32,021 nt of DNA from a virus, in the IMG/VR virus record IMGVR_UViG_3300010396_000081, positions 1 through 32,021 of that record. The stretch is one strand, 5' to 3'. This document shows, piece by piece, positions 25,328 through 32,021 of the stretch. Made by a program: the position numbers and the translations under genes. The notes under the pieces were generated by a model. It was not told where the DNA came from. It saw only the letters and a list, made by a program, of their open reading frames with translations, and made no database searches. Within the stretch, counting starts at the first letter, position 1. Every line of letters starts with the position of its first letter.

Positions 25328-25782
25328 TTCGGCTGATTTATAGGGCGCTCACGCATGGCCTGCGCCCTGTTCGCGTAAAACCTGTCTATCGCCTTCCTTG
25401 CCGCGATCAGATTAGCCACCGGCTCTTCCATGCACAGAAGTAGGCTTGTTTCACCCAGTTTTACGACCTCCGGTGAACTTTCGCCAATCGACAGCGGCCA
25501 TTCAGGGTAGATGCGTTCGGTATTCTTTGGAATAGGTGTACTCATCTGAGCCATTATTTGGGCAATGGTCATTTCTATGGACGCCAACATAGCAAACCCG
25601 CCTTGAGGATGACTCCTGCGCCGAAGTCTTTCAAGTCGGTCGCGCTTGGGAAATATGCGTTTGCGCGGATGACCATATTGCCAGCTCACAAAGGCGCCGA
25701 ACCGTTCACATATCCGACGAATCTCTTTATCTCTTCGCTGAATGACCGCAGTTCTCTGTGAAGGGATATTTTCCGTGACCAT
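25324..25782 (-). CDS. Hypothetical accessory protein, basic N-terminal half
   Basis: A 152-residue protein when started at the ATG at 25780-25782 (MVTENIPSQRTAVIQ). A TTG 27 codons further up is open in frame but would place the start 4 bases after the preceding stop with no other support, so the ATG is preferred. The N-terminal half is basic (RRDKEIRRICERFGAF, then RKRIFPKRDRLERLRRR); the C-terminal half contains ESSPEVVKLGETSLLLCM. No domain is recognised. It overlaps the winged-helix-like gene by ATGA. Confidence 0.55.
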   Translation of the reverse strand: MVTENIPSQRTAVIQRRDKEIRRICERFGAFVSWQYGHPRKRIFPKRDRLERLRRRSHPQGGFAMLASIEMTIAQIMAQMSTPIPKNTERIYPEWPLSIGESSPEVVKLGETSLLLCMEEPVANLIAARKAIDRFYANRAQAMRERPINQPK

Positions 25783-25829
25783 ATTGCTTATTTTATCGGT
25801 TAAGTGGGAATTTTGTTGTCTCTGGTCGG

Positions 25830-25844
25830 TGGCAAATGTTGCCA
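25830..25844. promoter_or_regulatory. Short palindrome before the 152-residue gene
   Basis: TGGCAA-ATG-TTGCCA is a 6-bp inverted repeat with a 3-bp centre in the gap 25783-25866. It would be upstream of the gene if translation starts at 25782. A binding site is possible, but an isolated 15-bp palindrome is weak evidence. Confidence 0.2.
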
Positions 25845-25866
25845 AAGTGGGAAAACAATCCAAATT

Positions 25867-26136
25867 TTATGCGCTTCCGGATTTACCACCCAATGCCAAT
25901 ACCAATAATTGCACGATCTCTGGTAAATAACCAACGTCGTCGCCAGGCTCATAGACTTCCTCCCTTGGAATATCTTCGCCGGTTTCTGCATCTACAAAAT
26001 CGTAATCAAATCGATCTTTGAAAACGCTGCAAACACAGAAATCGTGATAATGAACGGAGAAATTGCCAGTCTTAAAAAGCTCTATGACTGCCTTTTGTTC
26101 TTTCGTCAAATTTTTAAGCGTTAGTATTTTAGGCAT
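25867..26136 (-). CDS. Small hypothetical accessory protein
   Basis: An 89-residue protein not recognised. It has a KNLTKEQKAVIELFKTGNF start, a VHYHDFCVCSVF segment with paired Cys, and an acidic middle (DAETGEDIPREEVYEPGDD). The ATG overlaps the 3' end of the upstream gene by 8 bases. It belongs to the accessory run between terminase and portal. Confidence 0.5.
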   Translation of the reverse strand: MPKILTLKNLTKEQKAVIELFKTGNFSVHYHDFCVCSVFKDRFDYDFVDAETGEDIPREEVYEPGDDVGYLPEIVQLLVLALGGKSGSA

Positions 26137-26566
26137 CGTCTTTTATTGTTAATTCCTCACCGGTGAGGGCGAAATAAAGATTCTGTAGCTGATGGACGAA
26201 TTGCAATTCTACATCCGGGAATTCCAAATGAATGATGTCTCCTTTTGACCATAGCCGTCCTGTTTCTTCATCTTCTGGATCGCCTATATGCCAATAGTCG
26301 AACGAGTCGCCTTTTTCCGAATATGATTTGAATCCCATCTTCCGCAGCCATTCCTCGGTTAGGGGGATGGGATGTAAATCCGACTCTCGCCAAAATTGAC
26401 CATGTGGTTCAAGTTCTTCCCAAATGCTCGCGTCTTGATCTTTTCCAATCGCTCCTCCGACCAATATAACTCGCTCATAAGGCATAGATTTGTCTTCGCT
26501 GCTTGACCACCTATCATACTTTAAAAGGGCCAAATTGCCATATCGCAGCTCATTTGCTTTGATCAT
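26129..26566 (-). CDS. Small phage protein of the 'VHQLQNLYFALTGEEL' family, copy 1
   Basis: A 145-residue protein with the hallmark end FVHQLQNLYFALTGEEL (~121-137), an N-terminal ELRYGNLALL and IPLTEEWLRKMGF (~72-84). It belongs to a family of small proteins common in phages and mobile elements of Bacteroidota, with no known function that I can cite. A second member is at 29943-30344, so the window holds a paralogous pair. It overlaps the gene on each side (ATGA at its start, 8 bases at its end). Confidence 0.65.
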   Translation of the reverse strand: MIKANELRYGNLALLKYDRWSSSEDKSMPYERVILVGGAIGKDQDASIWEELEPHGQFWRESDLHPIPLTEEWLRKMGFKSYSEKGDSFDYWHIGDPEDEETGRLWSKGDIIHLEFPDVELQFVHQLQNLYFALTGEELTIKDDA

Positions 26567-26820
26567 AGTGTTTTAGTTTTGCCGCGACGTCTGCCACGGA
26601 CGGGATTCATAAATCTCGGTATCCTAACTCCCCTAGCCTCAAACACAATGGAATAAGTATTGGCGAACCAATCTTCGGTCGTCCATCCCATTCGCATCTT
26701 GATGGGTCCCAAGCGTTTCATGCTTTTATTGAAGAAATCCCTATCGATCGATCCGCGATGCGTTTTCGGATCGATTGTGATCTCGGTGGGGCTTCGAATA
26801 ATCTGGCCTAGTTTGATCAT
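26563..26820 (-). CDS. Small hypothetical basic protein
   Basis: An 85-residue protein, basic at the C-terminus (MNPVRGRRRGKTKTL). No domain recognised. It overlaps both neighbours by 4 bases (ATGA), typical of this block. The basic tail could contact nucleic acid, but this is speculation. Confidence 0.5.
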   Translation of the reverse strand: MIKLGQIIRSPTEITIDPKTHRGSIDRDFFNKSMKRLGPIKMRMGWTTEDWFANTYSIVFEARGVRIPRFMNPVRGRRRGKTKTL

Positions 26821-27029
26821 AACCCAAATTCGCTTTTAAGGTGTTCAATGAGCTTTTTCGCTTCCAATGCCGCCAATTCTTTTTTGCCGATACCTTCAAG
26901 CGCTGCAATATCATCGACCGTTTTAAACCGGAACTCCTGTTCGGGACTGGGTTTAGGAAACGATGAGATCGGTCCCAGCTTGCCCAACATGACCGGAGGA
27001 AAGAAGATTTGTTTTAGACTATTTTTCAT
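26817..27029 (-). CDS. Small protein with helix-hairpin-helix-like segment
   Basis: A 70-residue protein starting MKNSLKQIFFPPV at the ATG 27027-27029; a TTG three codons up is also in frame but less likely. The C-terminal ~35 residues (VDDIAALEGIGKKELAALEA) have the LxGIGKK pattern of a helix-hairpin-helix motif, which usually contacts DNA backbone without sequence preference. It lies just after the large terminase gene, so it could help packaging, but this is inferred. Confidence 0.5.
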   Translation of the reverse strand: MKNSLKQIFFPPVMLGKLGPISSFPKPSPEQEFRFKTVDDIAALEGIGKKELAALEAKKLIEHLKSEFGL

Positions 27030-27072
27030 GGCTTCCAAATTTACATCTTACCCTGCAAACCGCATCGAATAA

Positions 27073-28365
27073 CTACTCGCTTTCTTCCTCAACTTCGTCC
27101 TCTGCACCTTTATCGCTTTCTGTGGCGCGCATAGAATGGCCTTTTATCCCATATCGGCCCGCATCTAAATAGTGATCAGGGCGGCCGGCCACCGGCGTAG
27201 CCAGGTAGACTTCGTTGCCCGTGGCGAGGTCGACACCCTTTTCCCAGGTATACCCATCATGTTCACGCTCCAAGTTATCGTCTGGCAGGTAGAAGTTATT
27301 ATAGGCCTTGACCTTGCTAATACCCATGACGACGCTATTTGGCCCCTTCTTGATCATCCGGAAGGGAATACCAGCGCGGCGCAACTGAAATGACATATTC
27401 TTGTCGTGGTCACCCCAAACCATTGTAGATGTTGTACAGCCGTTATTTTTCAGGATACGCGCCATATATTGCGCCGGCGTGATCCGTAAATTGTCTTTGG
27501 CTATAAGATCCAACATCGCATTTTCAGAAAGGTATAATAGCGGCTCCCAATATCTATCCCGTCCGTTTATGTATATCTTGACGATGGCGCAAGGGTCGAC
27601 ATTGTAGCCAAAGTCTATGCCGAATACAAAGGGAAGGCCTGGCGGAATCTTTTCGACCTTCTTGAAATTGTAAATGCGGCCCATCAGCTTGCCCTTCAGT
27701 CCTCGAGCGTATACCTTCCAAATCTCTTCGTCGGTGATATTTTCTAGCTCATCCCTCTTTTCCTGGCTGATGAAATGATTGTGTATATGCCAGCTACGTA
27801 GGACCTTCACACTATTAAATTCCTTTTTCCCGGTCCTGGGGTTAACCTTGCAATCAATGATCTTATCGTCTACCCAAAAGTTTTGATAGGGGTTGTAATC
27901 AATATAGACCTTGAAATTGGTACGGAAAATGAGCCGGTATGCTACCCCCCATGACAGACGCGGAGCTTCGCAAATGTAAAGGATATCGCATTTTGCGCCC
28001 TCCGCCTGGAGGATGTTCTCAAAGGATGTGAACTTTATCGTCGTGCCGGTGCCGAACGTGATCTTGAATTCGCTTCGGTTGTATCCTTTGATCAGGCTTC
28101 TCAACACCGGATTCTTGCCATAGAGGCCCTCGAATATCGCGATGCCGTCTTCTTTGAGCTTAGTAAGGGTCCCCGAGCAGATCGTGATGCCATTAGGAAA
28201 GTACTTCATTGCCGCCCACGTCAGACATACCCGGATGATCGATTGTGTCTTTCCGGAATAGGTGCCACCAGGGTTGACAACGATCTTTTCCTTTGCCAAC
28301 AGATTCGCCCAATATAAGGGCATCCTGTCTGTTTCCGGGAAAAGGTTAATCGCTTCCTGCATCAT
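27073..28365 (-). CDS. terL: Terminase large subunit
   Basis: A 430-residue protein with the two expected domains. The ATPase has Walker A GGTYSGKT at 33-40 and a Walker B-like DILYICEAPRL (127-137), in which the acidic residue before the catalytic Glu133 is Cys132. The nuclease domain has Asp251 in FGIDFGYNVDP, Asp319 or Asp321 in WGDHDK, and Asp401 in HYLDAGRYG. The enzyme pumps DNA into the prohead and cuts it. Two ATG codons in tandem are present; either works. It overlaps the small terminase gene by 20 bases. Length is typical. Confidence 0.93.
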   Translation of the reverse strand: MMQEAINLFPETDRMPLYWANLLAKEKIVVNPGGTYSGKTQSIIRVCLTWAAMKYFPNGITICSGTLTKLKEDGIAIFEGLYGKNPVLRSLIKGYNRSEFKITFGTGTTIKFTSFENILQAEGAKCDILYICEAPRLSWGVAYRLIFRTNFKVYIDYNPYQNFWVDDKIIDCKVNPRTGKKEFNSVKVLRSWHIHNHFISQEKRDELENITDEEIWKVYARGLKGKLMGRIYNFKKVEKIPPGLPFVFGIDFGYNVDPCAIVKIYINGRDRYWEPLLYLSENAMLDLIAKDNLRITPAQYMARILKNNGCTTSTMVWGDHDKNMSFQLRRAGIPFRMIKKGPNSVVMGISKVKAYNNFYLPDDNLEREHDGYTWEKGVDLATGNEVYLATPVAGRPDHYLDAGRYGIKGHSMRATESDKGAEDEVEEESE

Positions 28366-28936
28366 CGGTCAGGTTGGACGGAAATTCAATATTCATACCC
28401 TCGGGTAGCATGATTCGCACGAAAGGATTTTTGGGAACATCATTACCATCCTTGTCCACGTCGCGCTTTTCCTGCTTTTCAACCAACCCTAAATCTCGGG
28501 CAATGATGTTCGCGTTGAGAAAGCCAGCGGCGGCCCCGGTGAACTTCTGCTCATAGATGATCTCCCGCACGCGTATACAGATTAGAGAAAAGTCTTTTGT
28601 GATCGGGTCGTCCTTTTTCGAATCTTCCTTCAAACTCTTTTCAAATTGCATGAACCACAACGTATTGCAATCGAGATATCGGCATAAACCCTGAATCGTG
28701 AATGCCCTCATCTTCGGCAACTCCACAAATTGCGACGGAGCAACCCACGTTCCGTCCTTGTCTTTGTATGGTCTAGGAGGATTTTTTATCTGTTCCAGTT
28801 CTATAAGCGGGTTATTCACACACCATTTGAAATATTGCTCGCAGGCTTCCCATAGCAAATCTGGGGTGGCAAATAGCTTGTCCCTCCCATGCTTGGATCT
28901 CTTTTTCCAAAACTGATTTCCTTTAGGTGCTCCCAT
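28346..28936 (-). CDS. terS: Terminase small subunit (gp3-like packaging protein)
   Basis: A 196-residue protein starting MGAPKGNQFWKKRSKHGRD, a hallmark of the gp3-like family of DNA-packaging proteins (as in P22-type phages). TPDLLWEACEQYFKWCVNNPL and KMRAFTIQGLCRYLDCN (helix-turn-helix region, ~75-91) and GFLNANIIARDLGL (~137-150) match the family in order. It recognises the packaging site on concatemers and hands DNA to the large subunit, whose gene overlaps it by 20 bases. A 17-bp palindrome at 28947-28963 lies 10 bases upstream of the ATG. Confidence 0.88.
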   Translation of the reverse strand: MGAPKGNQFWKKRSKHGRDKLFATPDLLWEACEQYFKWCVNNPLIELEQIKNPPRPYKDKDGTWVAPSQFVELPKMRAFTIQGLCRYLDCNTLWFMQFEKSLKEDSKKDDPITKDFSLICIRVREIIYEQKFTGAAAGFLNANIIARDLGLVEKQEKRDVDKDGNDVPKNPFVRIMLPEGMNIEFPSNLTDDAGSD

Positions 28937-28946
28937 AAGTTAAAGC

Positions 28947-28963
28947 TACTAAACTATTTAGTA
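28947..28963. promoter_or_regulatory. Perfect 17-bp palindrome between the XRE and small terminase genes
   Basis: TACTAAA-CTA-TTTAGTA has perfect 7-bp arms around a 3-bp centre. It lies between the XRE stop (28965) and the small terminase start (28936). Such a site next to an XRE gene is a natural operator candidate, and a 14/17 match at 24788-24804 lies upstream of the Com-like gene. It could also form a small hairpin in the mRNA leader of terS. The palindrome is certain; the binding role is inferred. Confidence 0.45.
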
Positions 28964-28964
28964 A

Positions 28965-29327
28965 TCAAGAAGGATCGCTGAGATCAACAAGGCCGAGCAG
29001 TAGATTTACGGCTAGCTTGTCTTTGATGTGAGCGTTCTCGTAGGCCCGCTGGAGAAGCGTCAGTTTGTGCGGCCTTGCCTCATCCCTGACTTTCGGCATT
29101 GATCGGGACGGCTGGAATTCATCATCCGAAATAAATCCTTTCAAGTCGGCGATGCCGAAATAGTCGGCGATCCGAATTAGAAGCTCCGACGGCGGAAAAG
29201 CCCTCCCTTCTTCGTATGACCCGTAAGCCGATCTTGTGATGCCGAGATCGGCGGCGACTTTCTCCTGCGTGCGCTTGGGTTTGTTCTCGCGGGCGGCAGT
29301 TAGATTTTTTGCAAATACTTCATTCAT
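28965..29327 (-). CDS. XRE-family HTH regulator
   Basis: A 120-residue protein with an N-terminal Cro/CI-type HTH (~5-60): NLTAARENKPKRTQEKVAADLG, then ITRSAYGSYEEGRAFPP and ELLIRIADYFGI. The C-terminal part is helical (HKLTLLQRAYENAHIKDKLAVNLLLGLVDL) and may dimerise. It lies directly before the small terminase gene on the same strand, so it may control the packaging and late genes rather than a divergent lysis-lysogeny switch. Candidate sites are the palindrome at 28947-28963, its second copy at 24788-24804, and the inverted repeats at 29376-29399. Confidence 0.85.
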   Translation of the reverse strand: MNEVFAKNLTAARENKPKRTQEKVAADLGITRSAYGSYEEGRAFPPSELLIRIADYFGIADLKGFISDDEFQPSRSMPKVRDEARPHKLTLLQRAYENAHIKDKLAVNLLLGLVDLSDPS

Positions 29328-29375
29328 CTTTAATGGGATAGTTGACTTTTGGCGGGACGGATCGAAAACGTTTCT

Positions 29376-29399
29376 CGTGAAACAGCCGTAGTTTCACGG
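29376..29399 (-). repeat. Overlapping inverted repeats after the LuxR-type gene; 14-bp repeat copy 3
   Basis: CGTGAAAC (29376-29383) and GTTTCACG (29391-29398) are perfect 8-bp arms around a 7-base loop directly after the stop of the LuxR-type gene. The same bases include CCGTAGTTTCACGG (29386-29399, plus strand), a 12/14 match to the 14-bp repeat at 5564-5577 and 24822-24835. No clean T-run follows. The site also lies in the 72-base gap upstream of the XRE gene, so it could be a terminator-like hairpin, an operator, or both. Confidence 0.45.
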
Positions 29400-29615
29400 T
29401 TAGGCAATAAGGCCCATGCGGATACCCATTGCGATTATCTCCCCGGGGGTGCGGGCGCGCATCTTTTTCATGATCGCGTTTACGTGATCTTCAACGGTGC
29501 GGGTACTTAATCCGAGTGAGGCGGCAATCTCCTTATACCGCAGGCCGTTGGCCATTCCTTGGATAACTTGGATTTGGCGGGGAGTGTACTTTAATAGGTC
29601 GTTGGATAGTTCCAT
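29400..29615 (-). CDS. Orphan LuxR-type HTH protein
   Basis: A 71-residue protein that consists only of a GerE/LuxR DNA-binding domain: LTPRQIQVI-like start (YTPRQIQVIQGMANGLRYKE), then IAASLGLSTRTVEDHVNAIMKKM. No receiver or sensor domain is present. Standalone LuxR HTH proteins are seen in Bacteroidota mobile elements, where targets are unknown. It is followed at once by the palindrome at 29376-29399, which resembles two other sites in the window and could be its own site. The Sequence-only call of a DNA-binding regulator is strong; the target is inferred. Confidence 0.85.
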   Translation of the reverse strand: MELSNDLLKYTPRQIQVIQGMANGLRYKEIAASLGLSTRTVEDHVNAIMKKMRARTPGEIIAMGIRMGLIA

Positions 29616-29654
29616 ATTGGATGGTTTTCACTTTTTGGGGGTCCGGCAGGAAAT

Positions 29655-29888
29655 TTAAATATCTGCGAGCTGCTTTTCCAATTCCGCGATATGCGCTGAG
29701 ACACGTAACCGATAGACATCTTCATCGAAAAATCCGCGCATTACGGCAGGCACATAATTAAAGCTTTTGCCGGATGGTGATGTCTGAAAGGTCGTTCGCG
29801 GGCATTCATCTAATTCAATAAGGCTTCGATTTATAAAATCGATCTCCTTCTTAATGGCAGTTGCCTTTTGAAGCTGTTCTTTGGTCAT
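29655..29888 (-). CDS. Small hypothetical protein
   Basis: A 77-residue protein not recognised. It has helical ends (KEQLQKATAIKKEIDFINRSL and LRVSAHIAELEKQLADI) that could form a small coiled coil. The middle contains a conserved-looking SGKSFNYVPAVMRGFFDEDVY stretch with an N-rich turn. It lies in the accessory block between the regulators and the paralogue of the VHQLQNL family. Confidence 0.45.
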   Translation of the reverse strand: MTKEQLQKATAIKKEIDFINRSLIELDECPRTTFQTSPSGKSFNYVPAVMRGFFDEDVYRLRVSAHIAELEKQLADI

Positions 29889-29942
29889 GTTTTGAGCAGT
29901 TTTCAGGATTTTGGGCCAGATCGGATTGTAATGGTTTGCGCC

Positions 29943-30344
29943 TTACTTTATCTCCAGCTCTTCGCCGCATAATGCGTAGAAGAGGTTCTGAAGTTGGTGA
30001 ACGTATTGGATTCGCCCTATATGCGTCCTGTCATCGATACTTAGCCCGGAATATTCCACCTCACAGAAACCCGCTACCGGTATTACCACACAGTTGCGGC
30101 GTCGGTAATCGCGATAGATAAAATGAAGCATTGATTGTTCGAACTTATCGAACCCGCATCTCTCCAACCAGGTCTCGTCCAGCGGGATGTATTCCAACCT
30201 TTCCTGCTCCAGGCTGATGTTTGAGCCGTCGGCCGCGTCTATGCCATCGATGATCACGCCGTCCGGGGTGATATATAAGACGGTGACGATCTTGTCCTCG
30301 AATTTGAGCTTGTTGCCTTGTCTCAGGTCCTTTGTTTGTATCAT
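29943..30344 (-). CDS. Small phage protein of the 'VHQLQNLYFALTGEEL' family, copy 2
   Basis: A 133-residue protein with YVHQLQNLFYALCGEELEI at its end (~115-133), an N-terminal DLRQGNKLKFEDK and YIPLDETWLERCGFDKFE (~51-68). The same landmarks, in the same order, occur in the protein at 26129-26566, showing that the two are paralogues. Function is unknown. It starts 5 bases after the stop of the 86-residue gene upstream. Confidence 0.65.
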   Translation of the reverse strand: MIQTKDLRQGNKLKFEDKIVTVLYITPDGVIIDGIDAADGSNISLEQERLEYIPLDETWLERCGFDKFEQSMLHFIYRDYRRRNCVVIPVAGFCEVEYSGLSIDDRTHIGRIQYVHQLQNLFYALCGEELEIK

Positions 30345-30349
30345 GGGGG

Positions 30350-30610
30350 TTATTCGTTTTCAGCTTTCATTTTTGCTTCAGTTTCTTTGAAGGCTTCCCC
30401 ATCGATGAGGAAGAGTCCGCCATGCTTGGTTTTGCCCTGCATCCAGTTGTGAACATCCTCCGGCGGTGTTCCCACGGTGAAGAATCCGTTCTTTCCCTTG
30501 ATCTCCACCTTGTCGATGTTGTTGAGGGATGCCAGGCGCAGGCCCGGGTTATTGTCGTCAGCCATTCGTTTGATGACGTCCAAGGAGGTGATTTTCTTTT
30601 CGGTATTCAT
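30350..30610 (-). CDS. Small hypothetical protein
   Basis: An 86-residue protein not recognised. It contains DVIKRMADDNNPGLRLASL, a VEIKGKNGFFTVGTPPEDV segment and a charged end (FKETEAKMKAENE). It lies 2 bases after the stop of the DUF551-like gene in the same direction, so both belong to one message. Confidence 0.5.
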   Translation of the reverse strand: MNTEKKITSLDVIKRMADDNNPGLRLASLNNIDKVEIKGKNGFFTVGTPPEDVHNWMQGKTKHGGLFLIDGEAFKETEAKMKAENE

Positions 30611-30612
30611 AC

Positions 30613-32021
30613 TTACTGTTTTTTGCTTTGAGGGTGAGAGGGTTGGGAGAGGGTTTCCTTTATCGCCGCGTTAAGTGCCCGCATATTGCTGGCCTGATAC
30701 CCCGTCGTGCTTGATTCTAAAACATGCAGCGCGTTGCGATAGTCATCCCTTTCTTTTTCCAAAGCGGCTATCCGTTCTGCATCGGCTTTTCGTTCGCGTT
30801 GGAGTTGTTCAATGAGCGATGCGTTGAAGTCGGCTTCGGTCTTGTGGTCTATCCGTAAAGTAGCCAGCTGCGCCTCTAATTGAACTTGCAACTTGTATCT
30901 TTCTGCATGTTCGGACTGTAGCTGAGAGAGTTCGTTTTGGTATTCATCTCGTCTTTTCAAATAATAATCTTCATGCTTTTGCTGCTCTTCCATCATTTTG
31001 CGGTACATGGCGATGGCTCCATTTCTGCAAGCCACCGTTTCGGAAGTCTGCCTGTAGAACCGCGACAATTCGAAAATTAAGTCTTTGATTTCTTTCGGCT
31101 CATTGCCATAATGAAGGGGGATTGGGTTTCCGTGCGCGTCCCAGCCTTTGACGTCGCTCTCTCCTTTATCCTCCTGTCCTAATGGTAGGGGTTCAGACTT
31201 TGGCTGCCGCAGATCGCCGCTGCAATTACTGCAAAGCGTCTTGCATCTATCGCCGCCGCCAAATTCGTGATGGCAGAAAAAGTTCTCTTGCTGTATGTCT
31301 CCGCCATTGGCGTCGGTGAGATGCCGCTTATCGTTTGGCCCGCGCATAAGGTGCGAATCCGGATGGAACGAAGCCGCTCCATCGCTCGGCGATCTCGTTG
31401 GCGCTTTTTGCTCTATCTCTATGGATGGGGAAGGCTGTTCCTTTTTGAAGGATAAGCGAAATTTATCGGGCGTTCCTTCATTAATTATGCCGGTTTCAAA
31501 GCCCCATTCCAACCCCAGCATGTAAAAGACCTTCAAAAAGGCTTTGCCGGTCGTCTGCAAGAACCCTTCGAAGAACTTTTGCTTATCGACATCTGGCAAT
31601 GACGAAAGGTCGGGGATAAGATCGTCTTCGGACTGCTGCTGTACGGATAATAGGGGCTGTTCTGGGACGCATTCCAATGGGGAAGCCGGTAATTCGGCCC
31701 AATAGGTAATACACTCTTCGAATGCCCATCCATAATCATCATCATCGTGTTTAAAACATTCGCCTTGCTCACCTAGGTAGCCCACGAACATTTCCGTAGC
31801 CGGTTTGCCTCTATGCATATATTCGGAAAACAGTAAAACTAGGCTACCAACTTCCGGCATACGTTCCGACACGGGAATCCATCTCAATCCTACCTGCTGT
31901 ATAGGCTCAGCCTGCTCTATTTTCTTTTGAAGGTCTTTCACCCATCCACGAAGAGCGTAGATTGCCCGCTCATATCCTTCCTTATCGGCTTGCGGGTCTC
32001 CTTCGTTGTCGAGCCATTTAA
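30613..32021 (-). CDS. DUF551-like protein with coiled coil (start lies outside the window)
   Basis: The frame is open from the right edge to the stop at 30613, giving at least 469 residues. A GTG at 31939-31941 is not the likely start, because the frame continues up to the window edge with a natural protein sequence (GYERAIYALRGWVKDL). Early on, LRWIPVSERMPEVG and YWAELP match the DUF551 pattern (W.PVSERLP...YW). Further on are a Cys/His-rich segment (CHHEFGGGDRCKTLCSNC) that may bind a metal and a coiled coil (~LQSEHAERYKLQVQLEAQLATL). DUF551 modules occur in phage and plasmid accessory proteins of unknown function. The gene leads the accessory block of this window. Confidence 0.65.
   Translation of the reverse strand, partial: KWLDNEGDPQADKEGYERAIYALRGWVKDLQKKIEQAEPIQQVGLRWIPVSERMPEVGSLVLLFSEYMHRGKPATEMFVGYLGEQGECFKHDDDDYGWAFEECITYWAELPASPLECVPEQPLLSVQQQSEDDLIPDLSSLPDVDKQKFFEGFLQTTGKAFLKVFYMLGLEWGFETGIINEGTPDKFRLSFKKEQPSPSIEIEQKAPTRSPSDGAASFHPDSHLMRGPNDKRHLTDANGGDIQQENFFCHHEFGGGDRCKTLCSNCSGDLRQPKSEPLPLGQEDKGESDVKGWDAHGNPIPLHYGNEPKEIKDLIFELSRFYRQTSETVACRNGAIAMYRKMMEEQQKHEDYYLKRRDEYQNELSQLQSEHAERYKLQVQLEAQLATLRIDHKTEADFNASLIEQLQRERKADAERIAALEKERDDYRNALHVLESSTTGYQASNMRALNAAIKETLSQPSHPQSKKQ

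Noticed and set aside
25783-25863. TTG start at 25863 for the accessory protein ending at 25324
   Set aside because: The extra 27 residues look unlike the rest, the start is TTG, and a good ATG at 25780-25782 follows.
27030-27038. TTG start at 27038 for the helix-hairpin-helix-like protein
   Set aside because: It adds only three residues to the ATG start at 27027-27029, with no other support.
1-32021. tRNA genes, CRISPR arrays, insertion sequences, attachment sites
   Set aside because: None was seen: no cloverleaf-like segments, regularly spaced repeats, transposase motifs or integrase gene. The short repeats described are too few and too far apart for an array.

Overview
The window reads as part of a tailed-phage or prophage genome, most likely a siphovirus of a Bacteroidota host, plausibly in the Chitinophagaceae. 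The support for the phage call is a canonical packaging, head and tail gene order on one strand: small terminase, large terminase, portal, prohead protease, capsid, connectors, tail tube, tape measure, tail tip and fibres. The support for the host is the Bacteroidota-style Sec signal peptides ending in ...SAQ, a large terminase of the type seen in Bacteroidota phages, small accessory families ending in a VHQLQNLYFAL-like motif, and the lack of clear Shine-Dalgarno sequences before most starts. No tail sheath gene is seen. No integrase, lysis or replication gene lies in the window, so I cannot tell an integrated prophage from a free phage.

All credible genes are on the minus strand, so transcription runs from high to low coordinates. 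From about 32.0 to 29.0 kb there is an accessory and regulatory block: a DUF551-like protein cut by the window edge, small unknown proteins, an orphan LuxR-type HTH protein and an XRE repressor-like protein. From 28.9 to 27.1 kb lie the two terminase subunits. From 27.0 to 24.5 kb comes a run of small overlapping accessory genes ending in a Com-like zinc-finger protein. A strong intrinsic terminator follows and stands directly in front of the portal gene. From 24.4 to 18.2 kb are the portal, a newly recognised 37-residue ORF, a prohead protease with an added zinc ribbon, the major capsid protein and connector or completion proteins, including one small protein with a signal peptide. From 18.2 to 11.1 kb are the putative tail tube, small tail genes, a homing endonuclease and the tape measure protein. 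From 11.1 kb down to 1 are a large tail-tip protein with Ig-like repeats, a collar-domain fibre, a beta-helix tailspike with a signal peptide, and an RCC1-like secreted protein that runs off the left edge.

The genes are tightly packed, often with ATGA or TAATG overlaps, which suggests translational coupling in one or two long operons. Candidate control points are the terminator at 24413-24451, a hairpin at 16972-17001, a 17-bp palindrome beside the XRE gene with an imperfect second copy before the Com-like gene, and a 14-bp partial palindrome found at the 3' ends of three genes.

The most unusual observations are an ~80-residue domain shared by a connector protein and a tail fibre, three apparent Sec signal peptides on proteins encoded inside the virion gene cluster, the terminator immediately before the portal gene, and the two families of repeated palindromes next to orphan regulators. 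All functional calls come from reading motifs by eye; no database search was run.
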